A stretch of DNA of 64,000 bases, from contig CM043955.1 in NCBI GenBank assembly GCA_014529385.2, forward strand, positions 153,541,640 through 153,605,639, written 5' to 3'. Source of the DNA: Adiantum capillus-veneris (lineage: Eukaryota; Streptophyta; Polypodiopsida; Polypodiales; Pteridaceae). The notes under the pieces are model-generated. The model searched no databases. It had not been told where the DNA came from and saw nothing but the letters and a program-made list of their open reading frames with translations. Shown here piece after piece: positions 44,201-56,105 of the stretch; position 1 is the first letter of the stretch; the number at the start of each line of letters is the position of its first letter. Position numbers and translations under genes: made by a program.

Positions 44201-46408
44201 AAAATGTTAGGGTCACTCCCTATAATCCTCCAACCTTGTTGGGAAGAAACATTCTTTGTAAACCCTAGTGTGGGAGAAGAAGCCATTGGTGCTGCCCTCC
44301 TACAAAAAGATCCAAAAACCTCCTTTATGAGGCCTGTGTATTTTGCTAGCCGCCTCATGGAAAACACAGAGAAGGCCTACACCCTGATGGAACAGCTAGT
44401 GTTAGCTCTCATGTTTGCGGTAACCAAATTTCGGCCATACTTGCTGCCGAAGAGGTTTGTAATTATCACTGTGGAGGATATGTTTCCCTATGCACTACAA
44501 CATATGGAAATCTCTGACAAAATAGCAAAGTGGGTGGTGCGACTTCAAGAGTTTGATTATACAATACAGGTTGAAAGAACAACTCGAGCATGCTTAGCCG
44601 ACATTTTAACAAACAAGTGCTATGAAAACGTTTTCCATTTGAAGAGAAAGGAACTTCCACCACCTCCAGCTCTAGAGGTTTTGGTCAATGCTTATAGCCT
44701 CTACTTTGATGGAGCATACAAGAGAACCAAGGATAAGGCAGCTGCGGGCATCGTGGTCTTATCCCCATTGGGAGAGAGGATCCATGGTGAAGGGATCACT
44801 CTAGAAGATGTCCACTCCAACAATGAAGCAGAATATCATGCTCTAATTCATGGCCTTTGTTGGTGCCTCGATAATTCAATTAAGAGATTAAACGCTTTTG
44901 GTGACTCCATGCTTTTGGTAAGGCAAATGCAAGGTACATGGGCTTGCAAAAATGCCCGTCTCTCTACTAAAATGAGAGAAGCAAAAGCTCTTATGAGGAG
45001 ATTTAGGGAGGCACAAGTACATCATGTGCCAAGAGACCAGAACAAGGATGCAGACCACCTAGCATCATCAAAGTTAAATGAGTCAATAGTGGGAGCAGTG
45101 GCCATCAAACTTCCACTTCAGCAAGGCAAGGAGGACTTGGAAGATATTATGCACATTCTGGAGCAAGGAGAGGCTCCTAAACACTTGAATGCAGGGGAAA
45201 GGCGATGGTTAGCTAGGAAGGCTACCAGGTATCGCATAGTAAATGATGACTTGTATTGTCTTGGTAAGGATGGTGTGCTTAGGAGAGTTCCTTTGAAGAG
45301 TGAAATTGAAGAGATTTTAAAAGCTTGTCACGATGATATGTGCGGAGGACACTTTGCACACGATGTCACTAGTAGAAAGGTTCTACAAGCTGGGTTTACT
45401 TGGCCAAGTCTTCATCGTGATGTCAAATACTGGTGTCAAACATGTGATGAATGTTAGAAAGCAGGACCACGACGGCTCATAGCTGAACCTCAGAACCCAA
45501 TAAAGGTATATGGGCCCTTTGAGAAGTGGGGAATTGATGCCATAGGGCCTCTACCACGCACTCAGTCAGGTAAAGAGTACATCATCATGGGAGTAGACTA
45601 CATGACTAGATGGGCTGAGGCTATGCTGACCAACAGAATTACTGCTAAGGATGTGAGTCAGTTCATCTTTGACTACATCTATTGTCGGTTTGGCACCCCT
45701 CTTGAAATACTATCTGATAGAGGACCAGGCTTTAGAGCAGACTTGGTAGGAGAACTCATGAAGAAGCTAAATATTCAGCATCAACACTCTACTCCTTACT
45801 ACCCTCAGTGCAATGGTTTGGTGGAAAAAGTAAATGGAATCATTTGCAAAATTCTCACCAAACAGGTACATGCCAGGCGCCAAGATTGGGACAAACACCT
45901 GAATGGAGCTCTATGGGCCTATAGAACCTCCTTCAAAACCACATTAGGGTACACACCCTTTCATTTGGTTTATGGAAAGGAGGCGCTTTTGCCCATTGAA
46001 GTGAACTTAACAAGTCTTCGAATATTGGGTAGCTAGATAGGCTCTCAAAAGGAGAAAGTACATCAAAGGATCATGTATCTAGAGAGGCTGCAATTGGATC
46101 GTGAAGAAGCCATCAACCACTATTCTCAAGAAGCAGAGAAGCGCAGAGAAAAGTTCAACAAAAAGCTAGCATCCAAAGACATCAAAAAGAGATCTCTGGT
46201 GCTTCGATATGACAATCGCTTCGACACTCGTAAGGATGGAAAGTTTCTTTTCCGGTGGGAAGGCCCGTTCTTGGTCACCAAAAAGTTCAAAAATGGCTCT
46301 TACAGACTTCAAGACATTGATGGTAAAGTGCACAAGACGAGGACAAATGGATGGCGTCTAAAGCCTTATCACATCAGGATAAGGCCAGCTCAAGATCAAA
46401 GAAAGTAG
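41251..46408 (+). pseudogene. gypsy gag-pol with one frameshift and four stops
   Basis: Gag starts at ATG 41251 (the frame is open from TTG 41227). Capsid block ARVWFQAL (about 41395); CCHC knuckle CYNCGEIGHGMYNC (42004-42045); protease IDSGAEV (42679). A one-base frame change near 42780 splits the protease. In the new frame: TGA 43163; reverse transcriptase with VSPVVVRPKKNGKWRVCVDY (about 43485) and VFIDDF (about 43826), then TAG 43847; first RNase H (about 44160-44640); second, archaeal-type RNase H (YFDGAYKRTKDKAAAGIVV, about 44705-45090); integrase HHCC (CGGHFAHDVT...CQTCDEC) ending at TAG 45455; integrase core (WGIDAIGP, SDRGPGF, NGLVEKVNG); TAG 46034; C-terminal tail to 46408. The dual RNase H indicates the Tat lineage. 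No chromodomain seen. Not functional as read. Confidence 0.93.
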
Positions 46409-46436
46409 GCTAGAGGCATAAATACCCCTAGCCAGG

Positions 46437-46449
46437 TTTGGGGGGGCTA
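46437..46449 (+). promoter_or_regulatory. polypurine tract of the gypsy element
   Basis: TTTGGGGGGGCTA immediately before the 3' LTR. Expected plus-strand primer. Confidence 0.75.
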
Positions 46450-47727
46450 TGATCCGAGCCTATCACAAATTTTTGTTTATCATATTTTGTTGGTTTTCCT
46501 TGCTTCTAGAGGTTTACAATAAAAGAAAGAGTGAGAACAACCTCTTGGAAAAATTTAAAAAAAATGATTTTTTCTTGACTAGTTCACCGGAGGTGAAAGG
46601 TAGAGGGAGAACCTAGTGATAAAGGGAAGGGAAAATATGTAAATGTGAAAAGAAAAGATATGATGTGGTTGTAGAGCCATGCACCCATGATTCAAGGGTC
46701 ATGAGTGGCTCATATCATCATGGCTTTGGAGCCATATGATGATTCAAACAAATGGGACCCAAGTGGAAGACTTGGTAAAGGAAGAAACCAGACACATGAT
46801 TTTGCTGAATTTTTAAAAAATACTTCCACTCCGATCCAAGAAAAGTTGTCTTCATCAAAGTTGTAGCTGATGAGCTGGAGATTTTGGCCATATTTGTTTT
46901 ATAATTTTTGCATCTACGGTCTAGGAGATATGGCCAAAATGGTGGACGCCAGTTTTTTCAACTGTGGTGGAGACCACCCCCTCTACCTTTACACACACAC
47001 ACCCTTCCTTTTCCACATTGAGACCTTCTCTAAAATCAGCCATTAGTCTTCTCACCCTCCTCTCCTTCCTCCTCTCTCTCAAGCTCAAAAACCCATCAAA
47101 GTTCCTCTTCTAATCACCTCTCAAGTCATGCTTAATCTTGTTGTAATTCATAAGTTCTCATTCAACCCCTTCTTATTATTACTAGATATGTATTGATTTT
47201 ATGTATATTCTTTACATTTTAAAATAAGGAAGCTCTTGGACTGAAGCTATGGAGGAAGGAGTGAAGACAACACAAGTGATGATGGAGCTAATTGGTCAAC
47301 AAATCACTTGGAAGGAGCTTCTTCATTGGTTGAATGTCCCTAATCAAGCTTCATTTGTACAAATTACACTTGGATTTTAACCTCACTCCTAATCACTCTC
47401 TTTCCTATATAAAGAGGCCTTCCCCTTTGTAATTTCAAGCCTCCCTCAGCCCCATTGAGCCTTTTTATCACTCACCATGAGCCCATAAGCTCATTCATTC
47501 ACTCTATTCTTGCACATCCTAGAGTGCAAATTGTTTCATGCTAGTACCCTCTCCTCCTCTTACTTATGTTAATTAAGAGAAATGTTTTATATGTGTGTGA
47601 GAGTGCTTAATGTGATCTTGGCTAATCCTTGAGTGATTGTTTGGTAATCTATATGCTATTTGTGTTGGGAGTGTTTGAAGTCATCCATTCCTTGTACACA
47701 CACTACGGTTAATGCTTCATTCATAGT

Positions 47728-47797
<70 letters not shown>

Positions 47798-47911
47798 TGT
47801 AGCGGTCCTAGTCCACGCTTCCAAGACTAGGTGGTGCCCTCATCTCATTTCCCTTGTGGCGCAATGGAGTTTGTTTTGGTGTAGAGGCCGCCATTCCAAA
47901 TTTCCTTCGTC
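46450..47911 (+). repeat. gypsy 3' LTR
   Basis: About 1462 bp. Nearly identical to the 5' LTR, including the TATA box (47406-47413) and the CT microsatellite (about 47730-47794). Confidence 0.93.
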
Positions 47912-47916
47912 AGTGT

Positions 47917-49620
47917 CATTTGTGATGACACCCAAGGTAACAAGTTCTTCATAGAAAGGATGAAAAATGGTATAGGTAAAAGATAAGACCTAAATTTCCT
48001 TATTGAAAAAAAAAGTGAAAGCATCATTAGTTTGGCATCATTATACCATTTCTCATTGGTGTTTGTAAACCTACTAACATAGTACACTGGACTCATTCTA
48101 CTAATATGTGGATCTTGTTGTAGGAGAATGGCTCCTATTGTCTCCATACCCATACTTGGATTTACAAAGAAAGGAAAATCCCAACACGGTGGTATCAATG
48201 TTGGAGGCTTGTTAGCTTATGGATCGGTTGCATTAGCTCAACAGCTAAATGAATGAACCTTTCCATGTACTTCACCTTGTGGATAAATGATGTAACATCC
48301 TTGATGCTTCTAGGCATCCACGATAGCTTTACTCTTGGATGGATCCACTTCAATCCTCTTTGTGATACCCTGTTGCCAAGGAAAATGACTTTGTTTTCCC
48401 CAATGTGTCACTTGTGGGGGTTGAGATGCCCCCCAAGTTTGTATAGGCACCACAATCCTTCTTCTACCTTTTGCACATGCAAATACTTTGAGCTATAGAT
48501 ACAAAAGTCGTCAATGAGCACCCTTATTGACTTCCCAAAAAAATCTTGAAACACAAAATTCTTGAACCATTGGAAGGTGGCTAGTGCATTATTTAGGCCA
48601 AAAGACATGACTTGAAATGCAAAACATCCCCATGGTGTAATGAATGTTGTCTTCTTATGACCTTCCTGTGCAATGCATATTCGAAAGTAGCATGAATAGC
48701 CATCTCAAACATTTTATTTTTTCATGTCTTGCTACTTCATTTAGAATCTCATTTTGGAAAGGAAGAGGGAAGTGGTCCCTCTTAGCTGCTTCATTAAGTG
48801 TTGGATAGTCCACACACACCCTCGATTTTCCATTCTTCTTTGGAGTCACCACTATTGGGGACACCTACTCTGAATTCTCCAATAGGTATATGAAACTTGC
48901 AGGCAATAGCTTTCTTCCTTCAAAAGTGTTGCCTCCTTTACAACACCCAAACTTCATAGCTTCTGTGTTTGAGGATGACTTTCTGGATTTAGCTCAATTT
49001 GATGTTGGATAACATCAACTCCTCTGACATCAATGTAATCTTTGACAAACAAGTTAGGAAATTTCTATAACATTTCTTCGTACTCTCCCTTTTTCTCTTG
49101 TGTGAGGGTTTTGGAAAGCATACCCTCTATCAACTCTTCATTATTTTCTTGTGGTTTCTCTTGTGTCTGAGGTTTAAGTCTGATACCCATCACTTCTATA
49201 GAGGAATCTTCTTCGGTGGTGGTCAGGTCATTGTATTATTCTTTTGAGATTGTAGTTGTGAGCTCTTCTTCTGTTTCAGATGGTGTTGACTCCCCTTGTA
49301 GATATTCGTGCCATTGCTCCTTCATGTTTTAGACAATCTTCCTATGATTGTCATTTTTGCATATGAGTTTACATGTTTCCCAGTCCTGCAAGGCTCTCAT
49401 TTTCATTAGCCATGCCCGACCAAGGATAGTGGGATACCCATTCCCTTTGGTGGTCAGCACAGAGACTTCAACATTCTTTTTAATCCCACGGACCTCTACT
49501 CCCACAGATCTGATAAGCCCCAAGAAACATGCCTTGCTATTCTCTATCCCTTTTAACTTAATCTCCATTGGTTCTTGGATCCTCAACCCTAGTTTGTTCA
49601 TGAGATTCTCTGTCATGAGC
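47917..49620 (-). pseudogene. older gypsy relic, 5' half (protease, reverse transcriptase, first RNase H)
   Basis: Minus-strand reading, in order: protease remnant (TENLMNKLGLR and GYPTILGRAWL, 49616-49400); a broken spacer; reverse transcriptase (SPIVVTPKKNGKSRVCVDY near 48864-48805, FGLNNALATFQWF and RVLIDDFCIYSS near 48605-48500); first RNase H (FFVNPSMG, ETIGAILLQQDP, FRSYLLP, 48175-47980). It continues at 38739 beyond the younger element. The domains resemble the younger element's pol but are clearly diverged, and frames change repeatedly. No gag or LTR located. Confidence 0.85.
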
Positions 49621-50164
49621 TTAAGTAAAGTTTGCCAGTTTTCCTACAATCACCTTACTTTTTAACGTTGAAAATAGTCCAACACTAAACCTCTTTTTTT
49701 TCAAAAACTCATCCCCATCCCCATCCCCATCCCCAGGGTTAGGAAGGATTTTGAACCAAAGACTCCATAGGCACAAAAATTCCTTTTTATATGGATGATA
49801 ATCATCAAAAGACTTCTGTTTCAAAACAACAATCTCTTGCCATAATTTATGGGTGCTTGTGGGATGAAAGTAGTGATCTTAGGACCTTCTCACAAATTCA
49901 CAACTTGTTGAAAATTACCTCTAATCTCCTTAGAAAAAGATTGAAATCAAGTGCATGCATCTTCTCTAAGGACTACTTCAAACATTCCCAACCTTTCTTG
50001 ATCTGTTAATTGATGACTAATATGAAACTCCATGCAAAAGTTTGCAAGAAACAATGTAACATATCCTCACGAGACTCTCCAAAGGAAAGAGGGTATCCTA
50101 ACATTTTTCATTGACCCTCCATTTGCAAATAGATTGATTAAAAAAAGGATTAAAAACAAGAGAT
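49621..50164. other. no recognised gene
   Basis: A CCCCAT hexamer-type run (about 49711-49736) is the only repeat. Open frames are short and unrecognised. Confidence 0.3.
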
Positions 50165-50560
50165 TCACAACCAATCACTTGAAAATGGAAACCACCCTAG
50201 ATCCTCGTCCTTAGCTAACCAAGCTTCAATGAATTCACGAGATGTTTGGTCAAAGTACAAGGGAGCTCTATTGATTACCTCTAGAAAGGGTTGGAATTCC
50301 TCAAAACTTAAGAGAGCAATGAAAATTTCTAGTACTTCATTTTCTTGGTCCCAACTGGTAACAATATCCCAAGTGATAAATGACACTCTCTCAATCCCCA
50401 AAGTACAAATAAGTTGTATTAAAGAGAAATCTGCGTGTTTGTTGAAGGCAGTAAGGTAGTAGCAACGGATATGCAAATGGTTGTCTTCAATCTCCACCCA
50501 CATTGAGTGAGGAAGCCTTGTCACAACTTCCAACAAGATATCTTCTTCAAGCCCTATCAA
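50165..50560 (-). CDS. unrecognised 131-residue open frame
   Basis: Stop at 50165. The frame starts MIGLEEDILLEVVTRLPHSMW if an alternative start at 50560 is used, and it stays open further upstream, so the true start is uncertain. The product is acidic with scattered aromatic residues and no transmembrane segment. The beginning vaguely recalls the first helix of an F-box, but the rest does not support that. Neighbours are repeats. It may be part of a decayed gene or a chance frame. Confidence 0.25.
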   Translation of the reverse strand: MIGLEEDILLEVVTRLPHSMWVEIEDNHLHIRCYYLTAFNKHADFSLIQLICTLGIERVSFITWDIVTSWDQENEVLEIFIALLSFEEFQPFLEVINRAPLYFDQTSREFIEAWLAKDEDLGWFPFSSDWL

Positions 50561-52320
50561 GGTTGCAAGAGAAAATGGTTCTCAAATGAAGCTACGAGAA
50601 TCCTATATACATATCGCTTTTTGTTTTGTGAGAGAAAAAAAACACACACTGAATGTCTTGCAAGGATGCAAATTTTTTAATAATTTTTTTTACAATAGAA
50701 TGAAAACATGGACATCAAACAAAGTGCGATAGTAATTAAGAGGCAAAATAACATGTTGTGGAGATGTAAGAATTTATGTGACCTTTTGTGCACCAAACAA
50801 AAAGACCATGCGCTGTTGAAAATGGATCTTCCTACTTATTGCAACGTTGATCCGAATATGAGATTCAAAATGAAATGGGCAATAATCTCTTCCCGGCCTA
50901 TTGTCTACACACACACACCACATAACCTAATGCCTAAAGTAAAATAACAATATAAACATCCAAGTTAAGGTCCTACCTAATGAAAGGTAGAAGGAAAGGC
51001 TTTATTGACACCACATAACCTAATGCCTAAAGTAAGATAACAATATAAACATCCAAGTTAAGGTCCTACCTAATGAAAGGTAGAATGAAAGGCTTTATTG
51101 ATGTCTTAATTCTCCCTAATCTAAGAGGACCAAAAACTCCACCAATGACATGTTGGAATTGTAATTTTGTGCTCACAAAGACATGGATAGTTTTCCTTGC
51201 AAGTGGAATGGCACGCTCATACAAATGTACATAATTCATGCAACCAATTCAATCATTCTAGAGATTAAGCACTCAAGCCACATGAACCTTTAGCATTCAC
51301 ACAACAAAATCTTAAATTTGAACATGCAACACACTCACGTGAAGGCCCTCCTGAGTGGGGGAACCAAAAAAGGAGGCGGTTCGGGGCAAGTGACAAGAGA
51401 AATGGCCTCTAGAAACCTCTCAATGCTCTCATGCTGGTCAGAGGGTTTGAGGCTCTAACACCAACACAACTCAGATAGACCCCAAACACAAAAACACACC
51501 CAAATACCGCACACAAAAGGTGGAAAATATAGGGGCACCACCTAGTTTTGTATCACGAACTAGGACATGAGCGAAGAGAGAGAGAGAGAGAGAGAGAGAG
51601 GAAACTTTTCTTACCCAACGTCTTGAGAACCTTCAAGAATGCATACTCAATGATTCAAGAAAATGGATGAGTGATGTAACAGAATTGGACTTGTAACATT
51701 TGAGAGTAGTAGAAATAAATTAACTTTAAGTGAGCATTCCTTTAAGAGAGTTCATTGTGAGCATAGAAGAGTACTTTGAATAAAGATAGTAGCATAAACA
51801 TTATACCTAGTTAGCTTGGCATGAACAATACTTGGTCCCGCCTCCAATAGGCTTTTGTATTATAGATTCTCCCATTAAGAGAGACTTGGTACAACACATT
51901 CTTTGTGTTCCTTGTGACCTAGGTGATGCAATGAAGATGGAAAGTTTCATGTATCACAAGCATAACATAAATTTTGTAAAGCATTAACCATCCCCAGCCT
52001 CAGTCCCAAGGCCTCAAACACCTTTGAAGGTGGAGAGATCTAGCGGTGAATGATGGTAGGGAAGAGGAAGAAGAAGTAACATACGAGAAAGAAATAGTTC
52101 CTCACTTATCATCACTCTTCTTGATTACCATTATAACATAATAGCATAGTAATAAATATGGAGAAGACAACAAGCTTAAATTAAGCATTGAATCATGGCT
52201 CTTGGTTGGATTTTCATTCCATAGCCAAGTGTGTTGGTGTAGGCTCTCAGCTTCTCAAAAATCTTGGAGAAGAAGATGGAGTTCTTGCACTTTTTCCAAG
52301 TGAGAATGCGCACATGAAAG
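50561..52320. other. non-coding with short repeats
   Basis: No gene recognised. Includes the 93-bp duplication at 50918-51103 and a (GA)n run at about 51575-51601. Confidence 0.35.
50918..51103. repeat. 93-bp tandem duplication
   Basis: CCACATAACCTAATGCC starts at 50918 and 51011. The two 93-bp units are nearly identical. Confidence 0.9.
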
Positions 52321-52323
52321 TGT

Positions 52324-53917
52324 GTGTGAGAGAGAGTATACCCCCCAAGAACACCCCTAGCTTCTCTTTGTCGACCCCTCTTTGTAGTTCATGCTTCCAT
52401 TTGATTGGACCCCTACAAGCTTAGCCAATCACATGCTTTGTCATATCAAGCAACCATGCTAGCATTTGGGCAAGTGTCCTTCTTACCCCTTTGAGAGAGA
52501 GGGATTGAATAATGGTTAAGAATTAATTAATAAACTAAAATCTCATTGGACCCCTTTAGAGGCCAAGCAATAGGCTTTTGGCACCTTACAAGGGAAACAT
52601 GGAGAGGAACTTGACATGTGTCCTTGTTGCCTCTTTGGACTAGGCTTGCCTTGTGTGAGGGTGTGTGTGTTCTCTCTCATGTCCCTACAATTAGGGCTCA
52701 CCCCCCCATGAGTAGGGATCCTTGTTGACTTTTGGAATACCTCAAGCCCCTCAAGCTTGGTCCGGGCTCCCACCTCAAGATCAGCCCTAGCACCTCAAGA
52801 ATGACAAGCACCTTAGTCATCAAGCACGACAAAGCACCTCAAGCACCTTAAGCTTGGTCCGGGTTCCCACCTCAAAATCAGCCCTAGCTTCCCTAACGTC
52901 TAAGGATTTTTATCACTAACCTTTGGAGGTCTTCCATGAAGATTACCCTAAGGTCTCTTAAGCTGCATTTTCATTTCTCTTTGATAGACCATGTCCTGTT
53001 TGTACCCAAATCCCTTTGGTCCCATGCTGAGATGCATACAAAAGCATATGTCTATATCCTCACTCTTGTTCCCGTTTATTCTCTCACAATAAATGATCAG
53101 TTTAATATGAGAAATTCATTTGGGTATAGTTAGATACTAGATTTTATGATAGATCACATGAGAATGTGTGAGAGAGAGAGAATACCCCCCAAGCACATCC
53201 CTTGCTTCCCTTGGTCGACCCTCCTTGTAGCTCATGCTTCCATTTGATTGGACCCCTGTACATGCTTAGCCAATCACATGCTTTAGTTATCCATGCTAGC
53301 ATTAGGAAAAGTGTCTTTCTTACCCCTTTGAGAGAGAGGGGTTGAATAATGCTTAAGAAAATTAATTATTGAACAAAAATCTCATTGGAACCCTTTAGAG
53401 GCCAACCAAAGGCTTTAGGCACCTTATGACGGCAACATGGCAAGTAACTTGACATGTGTCCTTGTTGACTCTTTGGACTATGCTTGACTTGTGTGAGGGT
53501 TTGTGTGTTCTCTCTAGGGATCCTTGTTGACTTTTGGAACACCTCAAGCCCATGAAAGCTTGGGTCAGCTTAACACCTCAAGCTCATCCCTAGCACCTCA
53601 AGCACGACAAGCACCTCAAGAACCTTAGCTTGGGCTGGGTTCCCACCTCAAGCTCATCCGTAGCCTAAGGACTTTTAACACTAACCTTTGGAGTTCTTTA
53701 ATGAAGCTAACCCTAAGATCTTTCAAGCTCCATTGGCATTGATCTTTGATAAACCATCTCCCATTTGGACTGATTACCTTTGGTCCCGAGTAGAGATGCA
53801 TCCAAAAGCACATGTCTATATTCCAACTCTTGTACACATTTATTCTCTCACATTAAATGATCAGTTTAATATCAAAAAATTATTTGGGTATAGTTAGATA
53901 TTATATTTTATGACAAG
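52324..53917. repeat. diverged tandem duplication of about 0.8 kb
   Basis: Copy 1 (about 52324-53157) and copy 2 (about 53168-53917) share GTGAGAGAGAG...ATACCCCCCAAG at the start, CATGCTTCCATTTGATTGGA in the middle and GGGTATAGTTAGATA at the end. The offset between copies falls from about 845 to about 759 bp because copy 2 has deletions. Both contain runs of the short motif CACCTCAAG. No coding function seen. It may be two solo LTRs or a satellite dimer. Confidence 0.8.
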
Positions 53918-55137
53918 TGATAAGCGCACCTCAACTAAAACAAAACCCACAACACATAGACTAAACAAAACTTGCACCACATACGTCTAGAATTTTAGGT
54001 CCCATTCAACACAAAATACACACTCAAAAAAACTAGTTACACCATGCATTGCCTAAAGACCAAGGGAGACCTTTCCACCTTGCAACCCTCTTACAATGGC
54101 TTACTTGAGGCAAGGGCTACACACACAAAGAATCATGTTTTAGCAAACACAAGACAAAGGAAAACCGTCAAGATGTGGAGCCCAAAACCACCGCTTCTTT
54201 GATGAGACCACTAAAATGAGCATACAACTATAGAAGTAACCTCCAATTCCTCTCCTCTCTTCCCTTTGACATACAATATGCAAAGAACTTTGCATTTGTG
54301 GATTTAGAAAGTATGAGGAAAAAGATGTGGCCATTTTCACTCACAAATTTAGCATAGCATAATGCAAGGCTTCTTGCGCAAATCTTGTAGCCTCTCTCAC
54401 AGGCTTCCTCTTGTACTCTCTTTTTGTACACTTCCCACTTCTTCTTCTCATATTTTCTCTTCTCATGTGTTTCATTACAAAGAGAGCCCCTCCTTTTATA
54501 GGTTTTTGGAGAGATTAGAGTTTACATGATCACTTTTAACTACATATAACAAAGCTTTGCTTAAGAGAAATCTAATATAGGTGAGGAGATAGGTGGTAGG
54601 GCTAGATTTGAGGCTAGTAGGTTAGTAAGAGTTGAAGCTAGAGTTAGTGTTAATATGGATTTATAAAATGGATAAGATAAGGGAGGATTTATAAATGGTG
54701 AAATGAGAAAGTAGCCAAATCCGGAAGATTCTCCATGGTATCGTTGAATTGCCGCCGCCATTTTTGTGTGTCGAGCACAGAATGGAGTTGATATTCCGCT
54801 AAATTTCCTTCATTTGCCACTTCGTGTGGATGAAACTCATAGGAAACTAGAGTTATGGAGCTAGAACATGAAATAGAGCGAGAAAAAATAGGTGGTATAT
54901 GCTAGAAAAGAATTGGAAAATGTAGATATACACATAGAATTCATAGCCAAGAGACTGTGAAGCTTCTTCTTCATTCTAGTGAAAATGGTGTGTATGTGTG
55001 TGTAATGAAAAGAGAATGTGTAAACATCTTATGTAAAATAGAGAGAAAGAGACATGGACTATTTTTTAATGGATAAAAGCATTTTAGAGCCCTAGAGAGG
55101 CCCGAACAATCCCCCAAGAGCAAGATGATTGGTCACA
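53918..55137 (-). other. possible solo LTR or promoter-bearing fragment
   Basis: On the minus strand a TATA-like CCTATAAAAGG lies at 54502-54492, followed by GGGGCTCTC, a layout common in plant LTRs. Candidate ends TGTGACCAATC (about 55136) and GCGCTTATCA (about 53925) would give TG...CA. The immediate flanks do not form a target duplication, so the boundaries are unproven. No gene is recognised here. Confidence 0.25.
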
Positions 55138-56105
55138 CGGTTGTTTTTTATTGTGAAAAAGGCAAGATAGATAAAATATTGACTAAAGAATTAGGAGAGA
55201 GAATAAAAAACCAGCTTGCATTTTGACAGTAAGTGATCAATCCATTTTTCAATTTGAAAGTTGTCCAAGGTCCTTTATATTTTTTGATTTCCCGTATACT
55301 ATGTGTCCCCATCTTTTCCACTTTGCAGATAAACCTATGATGAATAATAGTGGCACTTCTTTTCCATTTTCTTTGAGACATACTCATTCTAGGAAGAGAA
55401 TTTCAAGTGGAACTCTTCTCTTGCTTCTACATTGAAACCTCTTTGACAATTGTAGAAATTTGACATATGCCTTGAAGACCTCCACATCAAGCTGTTTCCC
55501 ATGTGAAGTAATTCACCAAATTTATTTGTTATTCTATATAGATATTCACAAGTGCTAGTAAAAGAGTAAAATTAAATAACTAAGCATAGGTGAAACAATT
55601 ATTTATTTATGAAGAAACCCCCAAAGCATAATATACATATAGAAAACTCACCCCTACTATTAAATGCACATCCAATGGTAAATATAAGACGAAGGGTAGG
55701 GTTCCCACGAGTAACTTTGAAAGTGTTTTTGGTCATCTATGCTAAATAAAGTTAATAGTGTTATTTATATATATACACACTCACTTTATTTGAGTTTATA
55801 CTTATATTTTTATGTGGTTTCTTCTTCCATAATAGCTGGACCAAAAAACAACTATCAATACCTAGGAACTAAAAAATATGTGCAGTCGTCCATGAAATGC
55901 ATAAAATGTGTGCATCTCTACAGATCCTAGGCATCATGATAGCATCAAATACACAAACTCAAACTCATCTACAGTCCATAAATATATCAAAAGGGTATAT
56001 ACAAATGACATGTTTGTCAAAAAAGGAAGCATTGTATGCTAAAAATAGCATCACTGAAGATCGTCCACTGCATAGTGCTAACAACCACCTAGGAAAATAT
56101 AAATG
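55138..56105. other. no recognised gene
   Basis: AT-rich sequence with short unrecognised open frames only. Confidence 0.3.

Larger units (their letters stand above)
38745..47911 (+). mobile_element. Ty3/gypsy LTR retrotransposon, Tat-like, young but with broken genes
   Basis: LTRs span 38745-40210/11 and 46450-47911/12, about 1.46 kb each. They begin TGATCCGAGCC and end TTCGTC(A). The flanks read AGTGT on the left (38740-38744) and AGTGT on the right (47912-47916), a 5-bp target duplication if the LTR ends at ...CGTC. If it ends at the canonical CA, the duplication is GTGT. I count about ten substitutions and a few small indels between the LTRs, so the insertion is recent. The interior has an accessory frame, gag and a dual-RNase-H pol. 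The element sits inside an older minus-strand gypsy relic. Joining the flanks restores that relic. Confidence 0.95.

Noticed and set aside
50165-50560. F-box protein
   Set aside because: Only the first dozen residues look like an F-box helix. The remaining F-box positions and any repeat domain are missing.
53925-55137. Complete solo LTR on the minus strand
   Set aside because: A TATA-like element and plausible TG/CA ends exist, but the flanks give no target duplication and no second copy is present. Kept only as a low-confidence note.
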